Assembly (NCBI GenBank): GCA_963921195.1
Contig: OY992538.1
Span: forward strand, 83,327,904 to 83,391,903
DNA length: 64,000 nucleotides
Direction of reading: 5' to 3'
Source: Pegoplata infirma
Lineage: Eukaryota > Arthropoda > Insecta > Diptera > Anthomyiidae
Below the pieces are notes generated by a model. That model searched no databases, was not told where the DNA came from, and saw only the letters and a program-made list of their open reading frames with translations. Made by a program: the position numbers and the translations under genes. Each line of letters begins with the position of its first letter. Within the stretch, counting starts at the first letter, position 1. Below, piece after piece: positions 22,891-34,960 of the stretch.

Positions 22891-23773
22891 TGTAGACAAA
22901 AAATGTTGTCAATAGAATTTATTCCATTGCTAAAACAATTAAACGTTTGATTAAATCTGCAACTTTTTTTAAATTTAGACAATACTATAACGACTTTTAT
23001 AAGTTTAAAAAATTTCACCTAAATTTATTTTCATATAACAGTTTTTTTTTTTTTGTTCTTTTTTTAACATTGTATTTAAAAAACAATATAAAAGAAATTT
23101 GTTCCACTGTTTTATCTTAGAGTGAAGACCTTTGACTGAAAGTCAAAAATTTCAAGAACATTTATAAATTTGTTTAGTATTTATTTTAGTCTTATGCGTA
23201 TGTCCGTTTAAAAAAGATTTTACTTTAAATTTTATAAATTTTTTAGTTTGTAGTTCAACTTTTTTGTATGTAATTTGTTAAAATTTTGAAGTTTTTTGTA
23301 ATTTTTCCATGTTTATAATTCTCTTGATTACATTATTTCAATTTATCATCAACAAAACTTTGTTTTAGTGCAATTTGCAAACAAAAGTTTTAGTTTTTTG
23401 ATTTATGCGTATGAGTGATATTTAATATAATAATTATTTATTACTCATACGACAAAGTTGTAAAGTAAATGTGATTTTTATGCACAAAAAATAAATCCAA
23501 CACATTTGCGTTGATATTTAAAACAATTTTGTTGAATATGAAAATTTCAGATATGAAAATGTTAAATTAATTTTTTTTTTTTATACAAACATAGTTTATG
23601 TTTTAAAATAATTATTAATTTTGGCAGCCATTTCCTACAACATGTACTATGCTTTACTATACATATGATAATTTTAAAGGATTTATATACTATTTTATAA
23701 CATTGCACGTTTAAAATAAGTGAGAGTATTAAATTCGGCTATGTCAAGTCTTTTACATCCTATAAAGCATAAC
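22891..23773. repeat. AT-rich DNA with palindrome axis near 23430
   Basis: CGTATGAGTGATATTTA (23408) faces 'tattactcatacg' (23440-23452). The same axis motif occurs at 51425-51470, 56862-57178 and, as a half, at 47500. Outside the axis, pairing between the arms is weak. No gene. Confidence 0.5.
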
Positions 23774-25476
23774 AAGTGAGAATGTTAAATTCGGCTGTGC
23801 CGAATCTTTTATACCCTCCAAAATGTAAAAAAAAAAAATTCAAACAAATTGTCAGTGGAGTTTTTTGGGGGTGGGGGGGGGGGGATTGATGGGGTCAGTG
23901 GAGGACGTTGGGAGCACATTCCCATCATGATAAACATACCAAATGTTTAATTTTTTTTAACAAAAATACAAAAAAACATGTAAAAGAAGTGAATTTTTTC
24001 AGAGGCTGGTTCAGTTCTTCAAGGGAGAACTTTTTTCCCCCTTGCCCATTCACGAACTTAACCTGACTATGAACATGAGACATATTTGTGCCAAACTTCA
24101 GGAGTCTAGCTGTTTTATTTTAGACTGCATTGTGTTATCTACAGACAGACGGACGGACGGACGGACGGACAGACGGACATTCATAGAATGTCTTATGGCG
24201 TTTTCTTTTCTGGAAAAAAATGTTGCACTTTCTGCACTTTTTTTTCTTTAATGACTCTTTGTGTATAGTAATGAGCAGTAAGTATAGACATGTTTAGTAC
24301 TAAAAGAAAGGTATTGTCCTGTTCTATCTAACTGTTTATAATAAAATGTCGAAACAGGATTATTTTATTCAATTAAGTATCAAAAACCCATAAATTTTTA
24401 CATTTATAGAATTGGCTCAAAAACTGAGTATTATTTTAAAATGCTTTATATAGCATTAGATAGGCCTTGAAAATACCTTTCTGTTGTACGGTAAAAATAA
24501 ATGGGGGTCGGTCTCACTAATGACCCCTCTCGGACGCACCATTGGACCGGTAGAAGCTGATAAAATAAAACAAATTTACAAAAAATAAAAAAAAATTGTA
24601 TGGGGACCGCCTTAACAATTAGAGGTAGAGGGTAGGTGTGTTCAGAGAAAATGTTTGGACTAAAAAAATATTGTGGGTCGGTCATACATTTTGTTGCTCT
24701 AAGGCCACTATTAGGGCAGTTAGAGCGGTTGGAGCAAATTTTAAAAAATGTCGTTTTGTGTGGGAGCCCCCTTAGAAATTGAAGATAGGGTATTAGTTTG
24801 TTCCAAAGAAATGTTAAGACGTAAAAATTAATGGGGGTCGGTCTTATAAATGACCCCTCTATGACGCACCATTGGAGCAGTAGAAATGATTTTAAGATTG
24901 GAAAATTACAATAAATTTTTTTCAAAAAATTTAAAAAAATAGTAATAATCGTTATCCCACGATTCTCCTGGGCAAAAAATTTGTAGAATCGATAGACGTT
25001 TTACACAAAAAAATTTTCAAAAAAATCGAAGAGTACAAACATTTTCAAAAATGAGATTTAAATTTAAAAACTTAAAAATCGCATACTAGAACGCTTTTAA
25101 GAATTTTTTGGGATTTTTTTTTTTGAAAGTACGCAAAAAAACAAAAATTTTGAAAAAAAAAATTGAAATTTGGACCATTATTGAAGAAGTTGTGTGTAAA
25201 AGAAGTTTGAGTAAAGGAGCAAACTACCAATTTTTAAAAATTCGATATCTTTTGAACGGGTCATCAAAAAAATATGAAAATTTACCACGAAGGAGTTTTC
25301 AAAGGGTACTAAAAACTGTAAACAAATTGGGAAAATCTAAAAAAAAATTTTCAAAGTGTCCGATTTGACATGGAATGCCCCATATACTTTATGGGGTCCC
25401 TGATCGATATTTCGATGCGTTACAAACGGAATGACAAAGTGAGTATACCCCCACACTGTGGTTGGAGGGTATAAAA
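23774..25476. mobile_element. Element with TATACCCTCC ends
   Basis: The left side has AGTGAGAATGTTAAATTCGG, a short hairpin ATTCGGCTGTGCCGAAT and TTTTATACCCTCCA. The right side ends with its inverse, TGGAGGGTATAAAA, near 25476. The interior has the 'cccccttgcccattc' motif, a short GGAC microsatellite (24148-24178) and the tandem array listed separately. The open frames at 24446-24925 and 25108-25368 look like products of low-complexity repeats; no domains. The left terminus also occurs at 34970-35218 and 62917-62985. Confidence 0.55.
24490..24900 (+). repeat. About 165 bp tandem repeat, 2.5 units
   Basis: 'gggggtcggtct' followed by 'aatgacccctct' and 'gacgcaccattgg' occurs at about 24505 and 24834, with a diverged unit at about 24667. 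The minus-strand open frame over this block is an effect of the repeat. Confidence 0.7.
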
Positions 25477-25489
25477 AAATAAAAAAAAT

Positions 25490-25705
25490 TCTAATTCGCG
25501 TTTTGTATGCGCGTGCGTCTGGGGGAGGGGGTTAAGTGGTGAACACCTCCCCCTTTGCAATAAATGTTAACAAATTCATTAAATTTGCCGTTTGCACTAA
25601 AGAAATATAATTTAATGATTATTTAAACTATATTTTTAAATCCGCGCCTAAAAAGCGGGCGGGAACAGAAATCGCCAGTTTCCAATACTTTTGGCAACGA
25701 AAGGA
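25490..25705 (-). repeat. Decayed fragment of the 5497-7053 hAT family
   Basis: 'gcaataaatgttaacaaatt', 'aaatccgcgcctaaaaagcg' and a 'cctccccctttgc' stretch resemble the interior of the hAT at 59459-60290 (the TTTGCGATAAATGTTTACAA to CACGCCCACAAAAAGGGACG region). Divergence is high, so assignment is tentative. Confidence 0.4.
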
Positions 25706-26055
25706 AGCTAATTAAAGACCTCAAAAGTGATATATCCAATCGGATTCATGTTTGGATTTGAGACACTCAAAAAATTATGTCATTAACTGTTTGTAGTTTA
25801 TTTAAAAAGCTTTACGTTTTGTCGTTTTTAACAGAAGAAACATTTGTTTAATGTTCAGTTTTTTTAAATGACTATTTCTGTTCTTTGTTTCAAAAATAAC
25901 AACATAAAAAATAAAGACTTTCATTAGCATTAAATTTTTAAAGTCATTTTTTTTTTTTTTTTGTAAGTAAAAATAAGCGATTCTTCTATAATTTTTAGTG
26001 ATTTGTGTAAGTTATTTTTTTTTAAATTGTTGGCATTTTTAAGGAGATTTCATTA
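25706..26055. other. AT-rich spacer
   Basis: No gene, repeat boundary or structured motif recognised. Confidence 0.4.
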
Positions 26056-26921
26056 CACTAAAAAAAAAAAACTGTAATATTAGCAAAAAAAGCTTGTAAA
26101 CCTACAAGAAAATTTGCTGATTTTGAACCCACAATTTTTTTGGTAAAGTTAGCAAAAATGTTTTGCTAAAAATTAGTTAACTGAAATGTTTTTTATTTCA
26201 ACTTATATACACATTTGAGGACCCCATTGGGTTCGGACCCGATAGGTCAAGACCCCGATGGGCCTAGACGCGGTTGGGTTCCTTAAAAGTCGTCATAGTT
26301 TTTGATCCAAAATTTGTGTCCGTTTCGCTCTACCTTGCTTAGTTTTTTAGATACGTGATTTTAGGGGACCACTGGGGTTTTGAGAATTAAAAAACTCGAT
26401 AACTTCAAAAATATTACTCCGAGAGCTTTTGGTTATTTCCGGTCATGTTCTACGTGTTGAGAGCTACAAAAATGCTTTTGGACTTTTTGTTGTGTCGGTA
26501 ATATTTACCGATATATGAGCATTTTAAAATTTTCGGGAATGCTAACTTTTTTGGATCCAAAGCTAGGACCCATTAGGGTCCACACATGTAAAGAGGACCG
26601 GCGATACTATGGAGAGCCCGAAAACCAAAAATGGCATCCATTTTGCTCTATCTAGCTTAGTTTCCTAGATTTTTCTTAAAAAAAATTTACAATTTATTTT
26701 TGCTAATATTAGCAAAAAAGCTTGTAAAAGTTTGGTCAACTCAATTTTAAATTTAGCAAGAAAAATTAGTTCAAATATTGTTTAAAATTGCTAATGCGCT
26801 AAATGAAGTTTACAAGATATTTTTGCTAACATGCTAATCGCAACTAAAAATTTGCTAAAGGTCAGCTGACTAGCATTAGCAAAAAAAAATTAGTAAATCT
26901 ACTAATGTATTATTTTGAGTG
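26056..26921 (+). mobile_element. CACTCAAAA-family element, 866 bp
   Basis: Ends CACTAAAAAAAA and TATTTTGAGTG with TA on each side (26054-26055, 26922-26923). It is the inverted sister copy of 1-824, with matching 'ttagcaaaaaagcttgtaaa' and 'gctagtcag' blocks and the 'gaccccattgggttcgga' middle. Both ends are present, so it defines the full length of this subfamily. No open frame of note. Confidence 0.75.
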
Positions 26922-26923
26922 TA

Positions 26924-27099
26924 GTTCTTACCTGCTTGCGTGGGTTATTTTTGTGTAGAAAAAAAAAAATCAAAAAAATATTTATGGAAATATAAAAACA
27001 TGATTGTATCAAGTGACTTTGGCACGATGGGTAATTCAATAGAAAAATTGTAAAAATAACCTAAGAAATTATTATTTTTTAATGTTTTCGTAGGGGCCA
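26924..27099. other. AT-rich spacer
   Basis: Nothing recognised. Confidence 0.4.
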
Positions 27100-28150
27100 T
27101 TCCAGAAAATTTAGCTCAAATTTTAGTCATTTTTGGAAATGGTGTCTCAGATTACTTTGAACCTTGACACATAGATAGCCCTCATAAATATGATATATGT
27201 ACCATATATCGTTTTTTTACATTTGGTGTATTTAACGAATTATGGCGGGTCAAAGATTGACTTTTTAAGCAAAAGTATGAAAAATACATCACGTTTAAAG
27301 AGCTGTAACTTCTTAACCAATGACCCGATTTTCACAAATTTAGGCTCATGTGAAAGCTGGGGTTCTTCTTTTAGAAAATATTTTTAAAATAACACAGTTT
27401 TTTTTACAGAAATGATGCAAAAATGCAAAAACATTTTTTCTTTTCGAATATTTAAAAAAACACATCTTCGATTTTTTTAGAAAAATTCTGGTGAAAAATA
27501 ACAATGTTTTGTATAACATATGCAAAATTCAGAGTGGGATCTCCATGGGATCAAAAACTATTCTGTTTTAAGTACGAGGTTCTCATATTTTTCCCTTAGA
27601 AAATTTAAATTTCTAATGTTTTGAATGTTTTTCAAAATTTTAATAGTATAATTTTCTTTGAAAATTTAAATTTTTATATTGAAGAAACATAAAATTTTAA
27701 TTTTCTAAGGTAAAATTTAAGAAGTTCGTACTAAAACCAGAATATTTTTGATCCCTTTGGGATCCCACTCTGAATTTTGGATATGTTGTACAAAACAGTA
27801 TTGTTTATCACAAAACTTTTTGTTTAAAAAATCGAAGATGTGTTTTTTTAAATATTCGCAAAAAAAAATGTTTTTGAATTTTTGCAACACTTCTGAAAAA
27901 ACCGTATGCTTTTGAAAATATTTCCTAAAAGGAGAAGAATTAGGCTTTCATATGAGCCACTACTTGTGATAATCGGATTACTAGTTAAAAAGTTAGAGCA
28001 CGTTAAACGTCATGTATTTTTATGACTTTTGCTAAAAAAGTCGAACTTTGACCCGCGATAATTTGAAAACTACAGCATATTTTGAAAATCCAAAAAATCC
28101 AACATATCTCATATAAACGTGGATATCTATGAGCCAAATTCTCAGTGGCG
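27100..28150. mobile_element. 1 kb palindromic element, axis near 27640
   Basis: 27115-27630 is an imperfect inverted copy of 27650-28150, sharing 'cagagtgggatc', 'aaaaaacacatcttcgattt', 'cgggtcaaagattgactttt' and 'ataacaatgttttgta'. The element is almost entirely the two arms, so a transcript would form a long double-stranded hairpin. Ends and target duplication were not resolved. The open frames at 27190-27387 and 28003-28248 lie in opposite arms and are not genes. Confidence 0.72.
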
Positions 28151-28603
28151 TCCAAAGGCATGTTTCCGAACAGTGGGGCGAAAATTTTTGGAATTACCCG
28201 TAGGTAATTTTTTTTTGAATTTGTTTGTAAATATAACACAACAATCATTAATTTTTAATTTAATTCAATTTTTTCGAATTTGTTGGTAAAAAATGAAAGT
28301 GACGTTATTTTTTAATGTTCAATTTATTTTAGAAAATTTAATTAACAGTAAAAAAAAAATGCTGATGTTTGTTAAAACAAATGAATAATCACTGGAATGG
28401 TTTTCAAATGTTTTATCACTTGTTTTGAATATGTTTTTCATTTGTTTTTGCATTTGAGTGGACCCATTTTTCGGAAAAAATACTTATTAATTGTAGTCAA
28501 TTTTTCTATCCTTTTCTGAATTTATACATATAACTTATTGGTAAATTGTGGGAACTTTTCTAATTTATTTTTATAAATCCTTATTTTTTTGTGTCCCTGA
28601 ATG
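28151..28603. other. AT-rich spacer
   Basis: Nothing recognised beyond simple A/T runs. Confidence 0.4.
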
Positions 28604-28888
28604 CAATTTAGTAATATTTCTAAGAATTTGAAATATGAAATATAAATTCAAACCTAACGGACATTTTTCAAGACTTGAAAAGTCCTACTAAGGGTTGCAA
28701 CTCTGAGAAAATCTACTACAGTGTAAGAAATTACAACTGTGTTGGAAAAAGTTAAAAATAAATTGATTAAGTTCGTGCTAAACGTAACATATGGGTGATG
28801 AAATGTGATATAATTCCTGTCCGCTTTTTCACCTTAATGTACGTTTAAATAGCTGATTTTAATCTTACACTCCTACAGTGACAATCGA

Positions 28889-28943
28889 AGAGTGCTGACG
28901 AAGGAAGGGTGGCTTCTTCCGAAAGCTGTCGACATCTCCACTT
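28889..28943 (+). ncRNA. Hammerhead-ribozyme-like motif, copy 1
   Basis: The order fits a type I hammerhead: stem I AGAGTG, core CTGACGA (28895-28901), stem II GGAAG/CTTCC (28903-28907, 28916-28920), GAAA (28921-28924), a short stem III AGcTG/CAtCT with loop TCGA, a cleavable TC (28937-28938) and the stem I partner CACTT (28939-28943). Weak points are an extra A between CTGACGA and stem II, a mismatch in stem III, and a stem I of only about five pairs including one G-U. Known Penelope-like elements and retrozymes carry such ribozymes. Activity is untested. Confidence 0.4.
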
Positions 28944-29403
28944 AGCCTGTGTTGTCAATTATTTTTTTTTCAGATTTTCTCATTGTACAACAAAAAATAA
29001 TTATTTCTCAGAAATAATTAATATGGACTCAAACCGAAATAAATAAAACGTCAGTTATAAAATATAAAGTCCAACAGTAAATAAAACAGAATTAATACTC
29101 AACTCATAAGGTACCATGCAATTTATTAATATATCTAAGAATTAGAAATATGAAATATAAATTCAAACCTAACGGACATTTTTCAAGACTTGAAAAGTCC
29201 TACTAAGGGTTGCAACTCTGAGAAAATCTACTACAGTGTAAGAAATTACAACTGTGTTGGAAAAAGTTAAAAATAGATTGATTAAGTTCGTGCTAAACGT
29301 AACATATGGGTGATGAAATGTGATATAATTCCCGTCCGCTTTTTCACCTTAATGTACGTTTAAATAGCTGATTTTAATCTTACACACCTACAGTCACAAT
29401 CGA

Positions 29404-29458
29404 AGAGTGCTGACGAAGGAAGGGTGGCTTCTTCCGAAAGCTGTCGACATCTCCACTT
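29404..29458 (+). ncRNA. Hammerhead-ribozyme-like motif, copy 2
   Basis: Same core and stems as the first copy, 515 bp downstream and with no change in the motif. If active, the two would release a 515-nt RNA monomer from a dimeric transcript. Confidence 0.4.
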
Positions 29459-29630
29459 AGCCTGTGTTGTCAATTAATTTTTTTCAGATTTTCTCATTGT
29501 ACAACAAAAAATTATTATTTCTCAGTAATAATTAATATGGACTCAAACCGAAATAAGTAAAACTTCAGTTATAAAATATAAAGTCCAACAATAAATAAAA
29601 CAGAATTAATAATTAACAAAAATTTGCAAA

Positions 29631-30396
29631 GATTTCTTAAAATTAATTTTTATTTTTTTATTCAAACTTTTCGGTTAATATTTGGATTTTTATTTTCAAC
29701 CTAAAAATAAAAGTTATTTTTTGATTTGTTTATTTAATCAAGAAATAACTTTTATTTCAATTTTTATTTTATTCAATCAATTTTGTAGATACATATATGT
29801 ATTTGATTTAAAAACAAATTTCAAAAGATTAAAGATATAGCCCTACAGGCGCGGATCCAGCTCTTGGGTTTGGGAGGAAACATTTTTTTTTTGCAGGGAA
29901 CCTCAGGTAGGATTTGAATCATTAGTTTAGGATTTTTAGTGTTCAACTCTTGTTTATTATGATTTTTTCTATAGAAACATTTTTAAATTTTAAATGTTTG
30001 ATATTTTGAAAAATATCATTTTAAGAAATTTTCAGGTTCTAAAGCATTTTTCTGACAGCAAAAGACTCATTTTTTGACACAATTTTCTAATAAAAAATAA
30101 GTCAGGTTTGAGATGTGTTTATTCAAAAAATGTTTTTTGAAATTTTGAAATTTTTCTGAGTCATTTGCTTAAAGAGAAAGTTTATGATTCTGAGACATTA
30201 TCCCAATAGAAAAATTCTGAGGTTCTGAGGCATTTTAATACTGAAAATATTGTAAAATTTATACAAAAATTTTCAAATTCTGATACACTTTCATATAAAA
30301 AATTCTCAGATACTTATGCAATTCTCCCACCAAAAAATGTCAAACCGAACGATTTTTGGTATAAACTGACTTTGGTGAGTTGAATTTGTTTGAAAC
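29631..30396. other. AT-rich DNA with degenerate CTATAGAAAAATTC words
   Basis: 29950-30340 holds the same loose 'gaaaaattctgaggttctgag' repetition seen at 827-1208. No gene. Confidence 0.45.
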
Positions 30397-30760
30397 TTTT
30401 AACATGATAATGTTTTTAGGCTGGGGTCTAATTTTAAAAAAGTTGCAGGACGCCACCTCAGTTTGACTATATAAGCTAACGATTACACAAAAAAGAAAAT
30501 GAGAATTACAGTTTTCATTTTATTACAACCTTAAACTTCGATAATTATTTAAAATTAATAAATAAAATAAAAAAACACATAGTTTTAGGCGCAGCCACTC
30601 GATTAACGCAGTATTGCCATACCAAATATCGCATATCCAATTAGATTAGTTACCATCATCGCAAAACTAACCAGTATATTTGAAAATAGAATATCTACAA
30701 GCAAGAACAACATAGAAAGCGACGCCAGGCGGAAATTTTATAAGTATTCGTTTTTTGTAG

Positions 30761-32601
30761 TAGAGATGCGAACGTGACACGTGATTACGCGTGATCATGA
30801 GTGAAATTTACGCTTGATTAAAAAAAAAATTTCGTGCGTGAGATTGCGTGAGTAATTTTGGCTTCGTCAGTTTGCGTGATTGTTGGGTGCTGTCTAAAAC
30901 AGAAAACTACACCATTTACAGATGAAATTCGAAAAAGATCAATTGTTATTCGAAGATTATATTTGTAATTCATAGATTCCATTTGTAATTCGAAGATTCC
31001 ATTTGTAATTCGAAGATTCCATTTGTAATTCGAATACTCCAATTGTAACTCGAAGATTCCATTTGTTATTCGAAGATTCCAATTGTTATTCGTAAGATTG
31101 TAATTCGTAAAAGATCAATTGTAATTCGTAAAAGATCAATTGTAATTCGTAAAAGATCAATTGAAATTCGAAAAAGATCAATTGTAATTCGTAAAAGATC
31201 AATTGTAATTCGTAAAAGATCAATTGTAATTCAAATAGTCCAATTGTAATTCGTAAAAGATCAATTGTAATTAAAAAAAGATCAATTGTAATTCAAAGAT
31301 TCCAATTGTAATTCGTAAAAGATCAATTGTAATTCGAAAAAGATCAATAGTAATTCGTAAAAGATCAATTGTAATTCGTAAAAGATCAATTGTAATTCGA
31401 AAAAGATCAATTGTAATTCGTAAAAGATCAATTGTAATCCGTAAAAGATCAATTGTAATTCGAAGATTCCAATTGTAATTCGTAAAAGATCAATTGTAAT
31501 TAAAAAAAGATCAATTGTAATTCGAAGATTCCAATTGTAATTCGTAAAAGATCAATTGTAATTCGAAAAAGATCAATTGTAATTCGTAAAAGATCAATTG
31601 TAATTCGTAAAAGATCAATTGTTATTCGTAAAAGATCAATTGTAATTCGAAAAAGATCAATAGTTATTCGAAAAAGTTTAATTGTAATTCGTAAAAGATC
31701 AATTGTAATTCGAAAAAGATCAATTGTTATTCGAAAAAGATCAATTGTAATTCGAAAAAGATCAATTGTAATTCGTAAAAGATCAATTGTAATTCGTAAA
31801 AGATCAATTGTAATTCGAAAAAGATCAATTGTAATTCGTAAAAGATCAATTGTAATTCGTAAAAGATCAATTGTTATTCGAAGATTCCAATTGTAATTCG
31901 TAAATTATCCATGGAAATTCAGTTGAAGTTTTTCGAATTACAATTGGAATTTTCGAATTACAATTGATCTTTTACGAATTACAATTGATCTTTTACGAAT
32001 TACAATTGATCTTTTTCGAATTACAGATGATCTTTTTCTAATTACAATTGATCTTTTCGAATTACAATTGATCTTTTACGAATTACAATTGGAATCTTCG
32101 AATTACAATTGATCTTTTTCGAATTACAATTGATCCTTTACGAATTACAATTGGAATCTTCGAATTACAATTGATCTTTTACGAATTACAATTGATCTTT
32201 TACGAATTACAATTGATCTTTTTCGAATCTTTTACGAATTATAATTGATCTTTTACGAATTACAATTGATCTTTTACGAATTACAGTTGATCATTTATGA
32301 ATTACAATTGGAGTCTTCGAATTACAAATGGAATCTTCGAATTACAAATGGATTCTTCGAATTACAAATAGAATCTTCGAATTGCAATTGATCTTTTTCG
32401 AATTACATCTGTAAATGGTGTAGTAAGAATATCGTCATCATATTGAATTTAAAGGGTAACTAATACAAAATTGTGATTAAAATAAGCTTTTATGCACGTG
32501 AGCGTGCGTAAACGTAAGCAGAAAAAACAATTTTGTAAGTGAGCAATACTTTTATTTCGTGTGCGTGAGTAAGTCAAAATTCACTCACGCGCCCATCTCT
32601 A
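30761..32601. mobile_element. hAT with opposed minisatellite arrays, copy 2
   Basis: Inverted copy of 14390-16230, 1841 bp, with the same 8-bp duplication now reading TTTTGTAG (30753-30760 and 32602-32609). It was carried along with the surrounding 2.9 kb unit and did not insert independently. Confidence 0.88.
30908..32423. repeat. Opposed 20-21 bp minisatellite arrays, copy 2
   Basis: Mirror of the arrays at 14568-16083, with the long array now on the left (about 30919-31910) and the short one on the right (about 31930-32415). The unit order appears the same as in copy 1. Confidence 0.88.
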
Positions 32602-32675
32602 TTTTGTAGTATGTAATATTGTCGGATAACCACAAGCAAGAACATAACACTGTTTATTTTGGCATTTAAATATTA

Positions 32676-32740
32676 TACGGTAGCCTAGCTGAAGTGTGTC
32701 AGACTCGGAAACAGTGGGTCCGGGGTTCGTCTCCGTGATC
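32676..32740 (+). other. tRNA-like segment, copy 2
   Basis: Plus-strand equivalent of 14251-14315, with A-box-like GTAGCCTAGCTGAAG and B-box-like GGGGTTCGTCTCC. Degenerate; not a functional tRNA gene. Confidence 0.5.
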
Positions 32741-33297
32741 AGTCAACTTATTTTTTTAAATTTCGTTTTTTTAGCTTGTTTATTTTTTTTTTTGTTAAGA
32801 CCAATTTTTTTTTAAACCTTTATACTTTTTTTATTAAATTATAAAAAAAAGTAAGAAAAAAGTATTGTTATAAGTATTGGCCATTGTTAAGTATAATTTA
32901 AAATTAAAAGACTATTTGATTTGAATAAAAAAAAAGGAATAAATAAAAGCTTATTAAAATAATAATAAAAAAATAATTAGAATCTTATAAATCAGTTAAA
33001 ATGTTATATATTCAGGTTTCTCTAAATTTTCCAGTAGTTTTTGTTTTAAATTTTGTGATTTTTCAAAATTTATCTGCATTATTTTTGACTAATTTTTTGT
33101 TTTGTCTGGATTTGTTCTTAGTTTTAAAATTTTTTTTCTGAATATTGAATAAATCCTGCAAGTGTATTTAAGAAATTTTCTGAGAAAATATCGTTTTTGG
33201 AAATATGTGATGTTTATTCGTAACAACTTTTTATTAAATAAAACATTATCATGATTTAATATTTTGGGCAGGAGTACAAAACTCTGCGGCATTTTTT

Positions 33298-34683
33298 TGT
33301 ATACTCTACTTTTGAAAATATTTATTTAACACGTGTTTCAGGAAAAAAATTAATGTTTTTTTTTTTTTTTTCAAAGTTTTTTGCATTTGAAAATCGATAA
33401 AAACATGAAAAACGCTCCATCATACTAACATGTAAAACGTTGTTATTTAAAAATCAACGGATTTAAAAAAGTAATTAGGTTTTGGAAAATTCTAGAAAAC
33501 ATTCTCACATGATTTATTTTTCTCTTTTCTTTTTACCCAGAAGAATTTTCAGATTTTCAATATAGAAAATTCTAAGATTTTTCCTATCAAAAAATTCTCA
33601 GATTTTTTCTCTAGAAAAATTGTTTCGTTTAGAAAAATTACAAAACTTTTCGGCTAGAAAAGTTCCCAAATATTTCGTCTAAAAAATTCTTCTGTTTTTG
33701 AAAAAGAAAATTTTTTTATATTTTGAGACTTTTATCACATAGAAAAATTCTAACACATAGAAACATTTTGCATTCAGAAAAATTTTAAGATTCTTAGACA
33801 TTTTTCAAAGAAGAATTTCTATAAAAAAAATTGAGTCTATATTTATTTTACGTAAGCTCTTCGCCTTAAAATTTGCAGATTTTTAGGCCTATAAAAAAAA
33901 TCGCAATTTATTTCTATCGAAAAATTCGCACTTTTTTTTCTCAAAAAATTCTCGAATTTTTCCTATAAAAAAATCTTAAGTTAATTTTTTTTTTTTTTTT
34001 CAAAAAAAAATGTTTTTTACAAAAAAAAACCTTTATAAAATCTCGGGAATGTCAAGTTTAATATTCAAGATTTCTCTTTGTAGTACTTTCCTTGAAATTT
34101 TCATCAGTTTAGCTTTATACCACTTAACTAGATTTTAAGAAGTTTTTAAAAAGTAAATTCTTAAGAATCCGAGACACCCGAGCATTAAAATCGTCCCGTA
34201 AATTTATATTTTAAGTTTCATCCAAATCGGTTCGGTTTGTTTTCTTGTTAGTGTAGGATATAAAAAAACAGATTTTAAAATAATAACATTTACTTTAGCT
34301 AATGTTGCATAATTTTTTTTGTTGTTGTACAAAAATGTACATAACTAGCAGGCAACAATAGTAAACATTACGAGTAGCTTAACAACGTTTTACTGCAGTT
34401 TCCTAACAACCTGTTTATAGTGAATTTTGCTATTATATCCAACAGTTTTCATTTTATTCTTTACAATGTAAATGTTGATTTTTCTATTTTAACTTAAATT
34501 ACCTTAACTCAATGTAGGTGCAGGCACGTGTTGTTAAAATAATAGCACTTTAGAAAATATGTTTTAAGTTTGAACATTTTTTTCAAACTCATTTTCTGGA
34601 TCATAACACATATTCGCGGACTATAATATTGTTTGCAATCCAAAAAAAATCAATATATTCTGAAATCAAAAAATCTATATACA
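33298..34683. other. AT-rich DNA with degenerate TTCTATAGAAAAATTC repeats
   Basis: 33480-34020 is another block of the loose 'ctagaaaaattctcag' array. 34020-34683 is plain AT-rich sequence. No gene. Confidence 0.45.
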
Positions 34684-34757
34684 TAGGACGTTTCATCAAA
34701 AACGTTTTTTAACATGATAATGTTTTTAGGCTGGTGTCTAATTTTAAAAAAGTTTTG
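34684..34757. repeat. Fragments of two TE ends side by side
   Basis: 34684-34704 (TAGGACGTTTCATCAAAAAC) is the terminal repeat of the hAT foldback at 57521-58749. 34707-34757 is the inverted 3' end of the 2.9 kb family (AACATGATAATGTTTTTAGG). Both are cut off. The T/A-rich DNA that follows (34758-34960) is low complexity. Confidence 0.7.
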
Positions 34758-34960
34758 AAAAAAAAATTTCCGCAAAAAAAAATTTTGGTAAAAAAAAAAT
34801 CTCCGATTTTTTTCTTTTTTTGTCAAAAAAAATGTCAAAAATATTTTTTCACAAAAAAAGTTTTCCATTTTTCTTTTTTTTTTTTAAATGAAAAAAAAGG
34901 TTTTTCCTCAAAATAAAATATTTCTAATATTTCAAAATTGTTAATTTTTTTTTTCACGTT

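Larger units (their letters stand above)
28604..29630 (+). repeat. Direct dimer of a 515 bp unit
   Basis: Two head-to-tail copies with period 515 bp, for example 'agtcctactaagggttgcaa' at 28681 and 29196. They differ by only a few substitutions and small indels. Each copy has a GC-richer core with a hammerhead-like motif. There is no coding capacity. The arrangement could be a solo pair of Penelope-like terminal repeats, a retrozyme-like tandem, or a simple segmental duplication. Confidence 0.88.
30397..33297 (-). mobile_element. 2.9 kb repeat family, copy 2 (inverted)
   Basis: Reverse complement of 13694-16594 with the same total length (2901 bp) and the same internal spacings. The distances from the ATGCCG start to the hAT (691 bp) and from the hAT to the CATGTT end (360 bp) match to the base. 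I saw no differences in the blocks I compared, and both short open frames encode identical peptides in the two copies. Flanks differ immediately outside. This points to a very recent duplication or an assembly effect. Confidence 0.85.

Noticed and set aside
24446..24925. 159-codon open frame on the minus strand
   Set aside because: It lies over a 165 bp tandem repeat, has internal repetition and no recognisable domain; it is an effect of the array.
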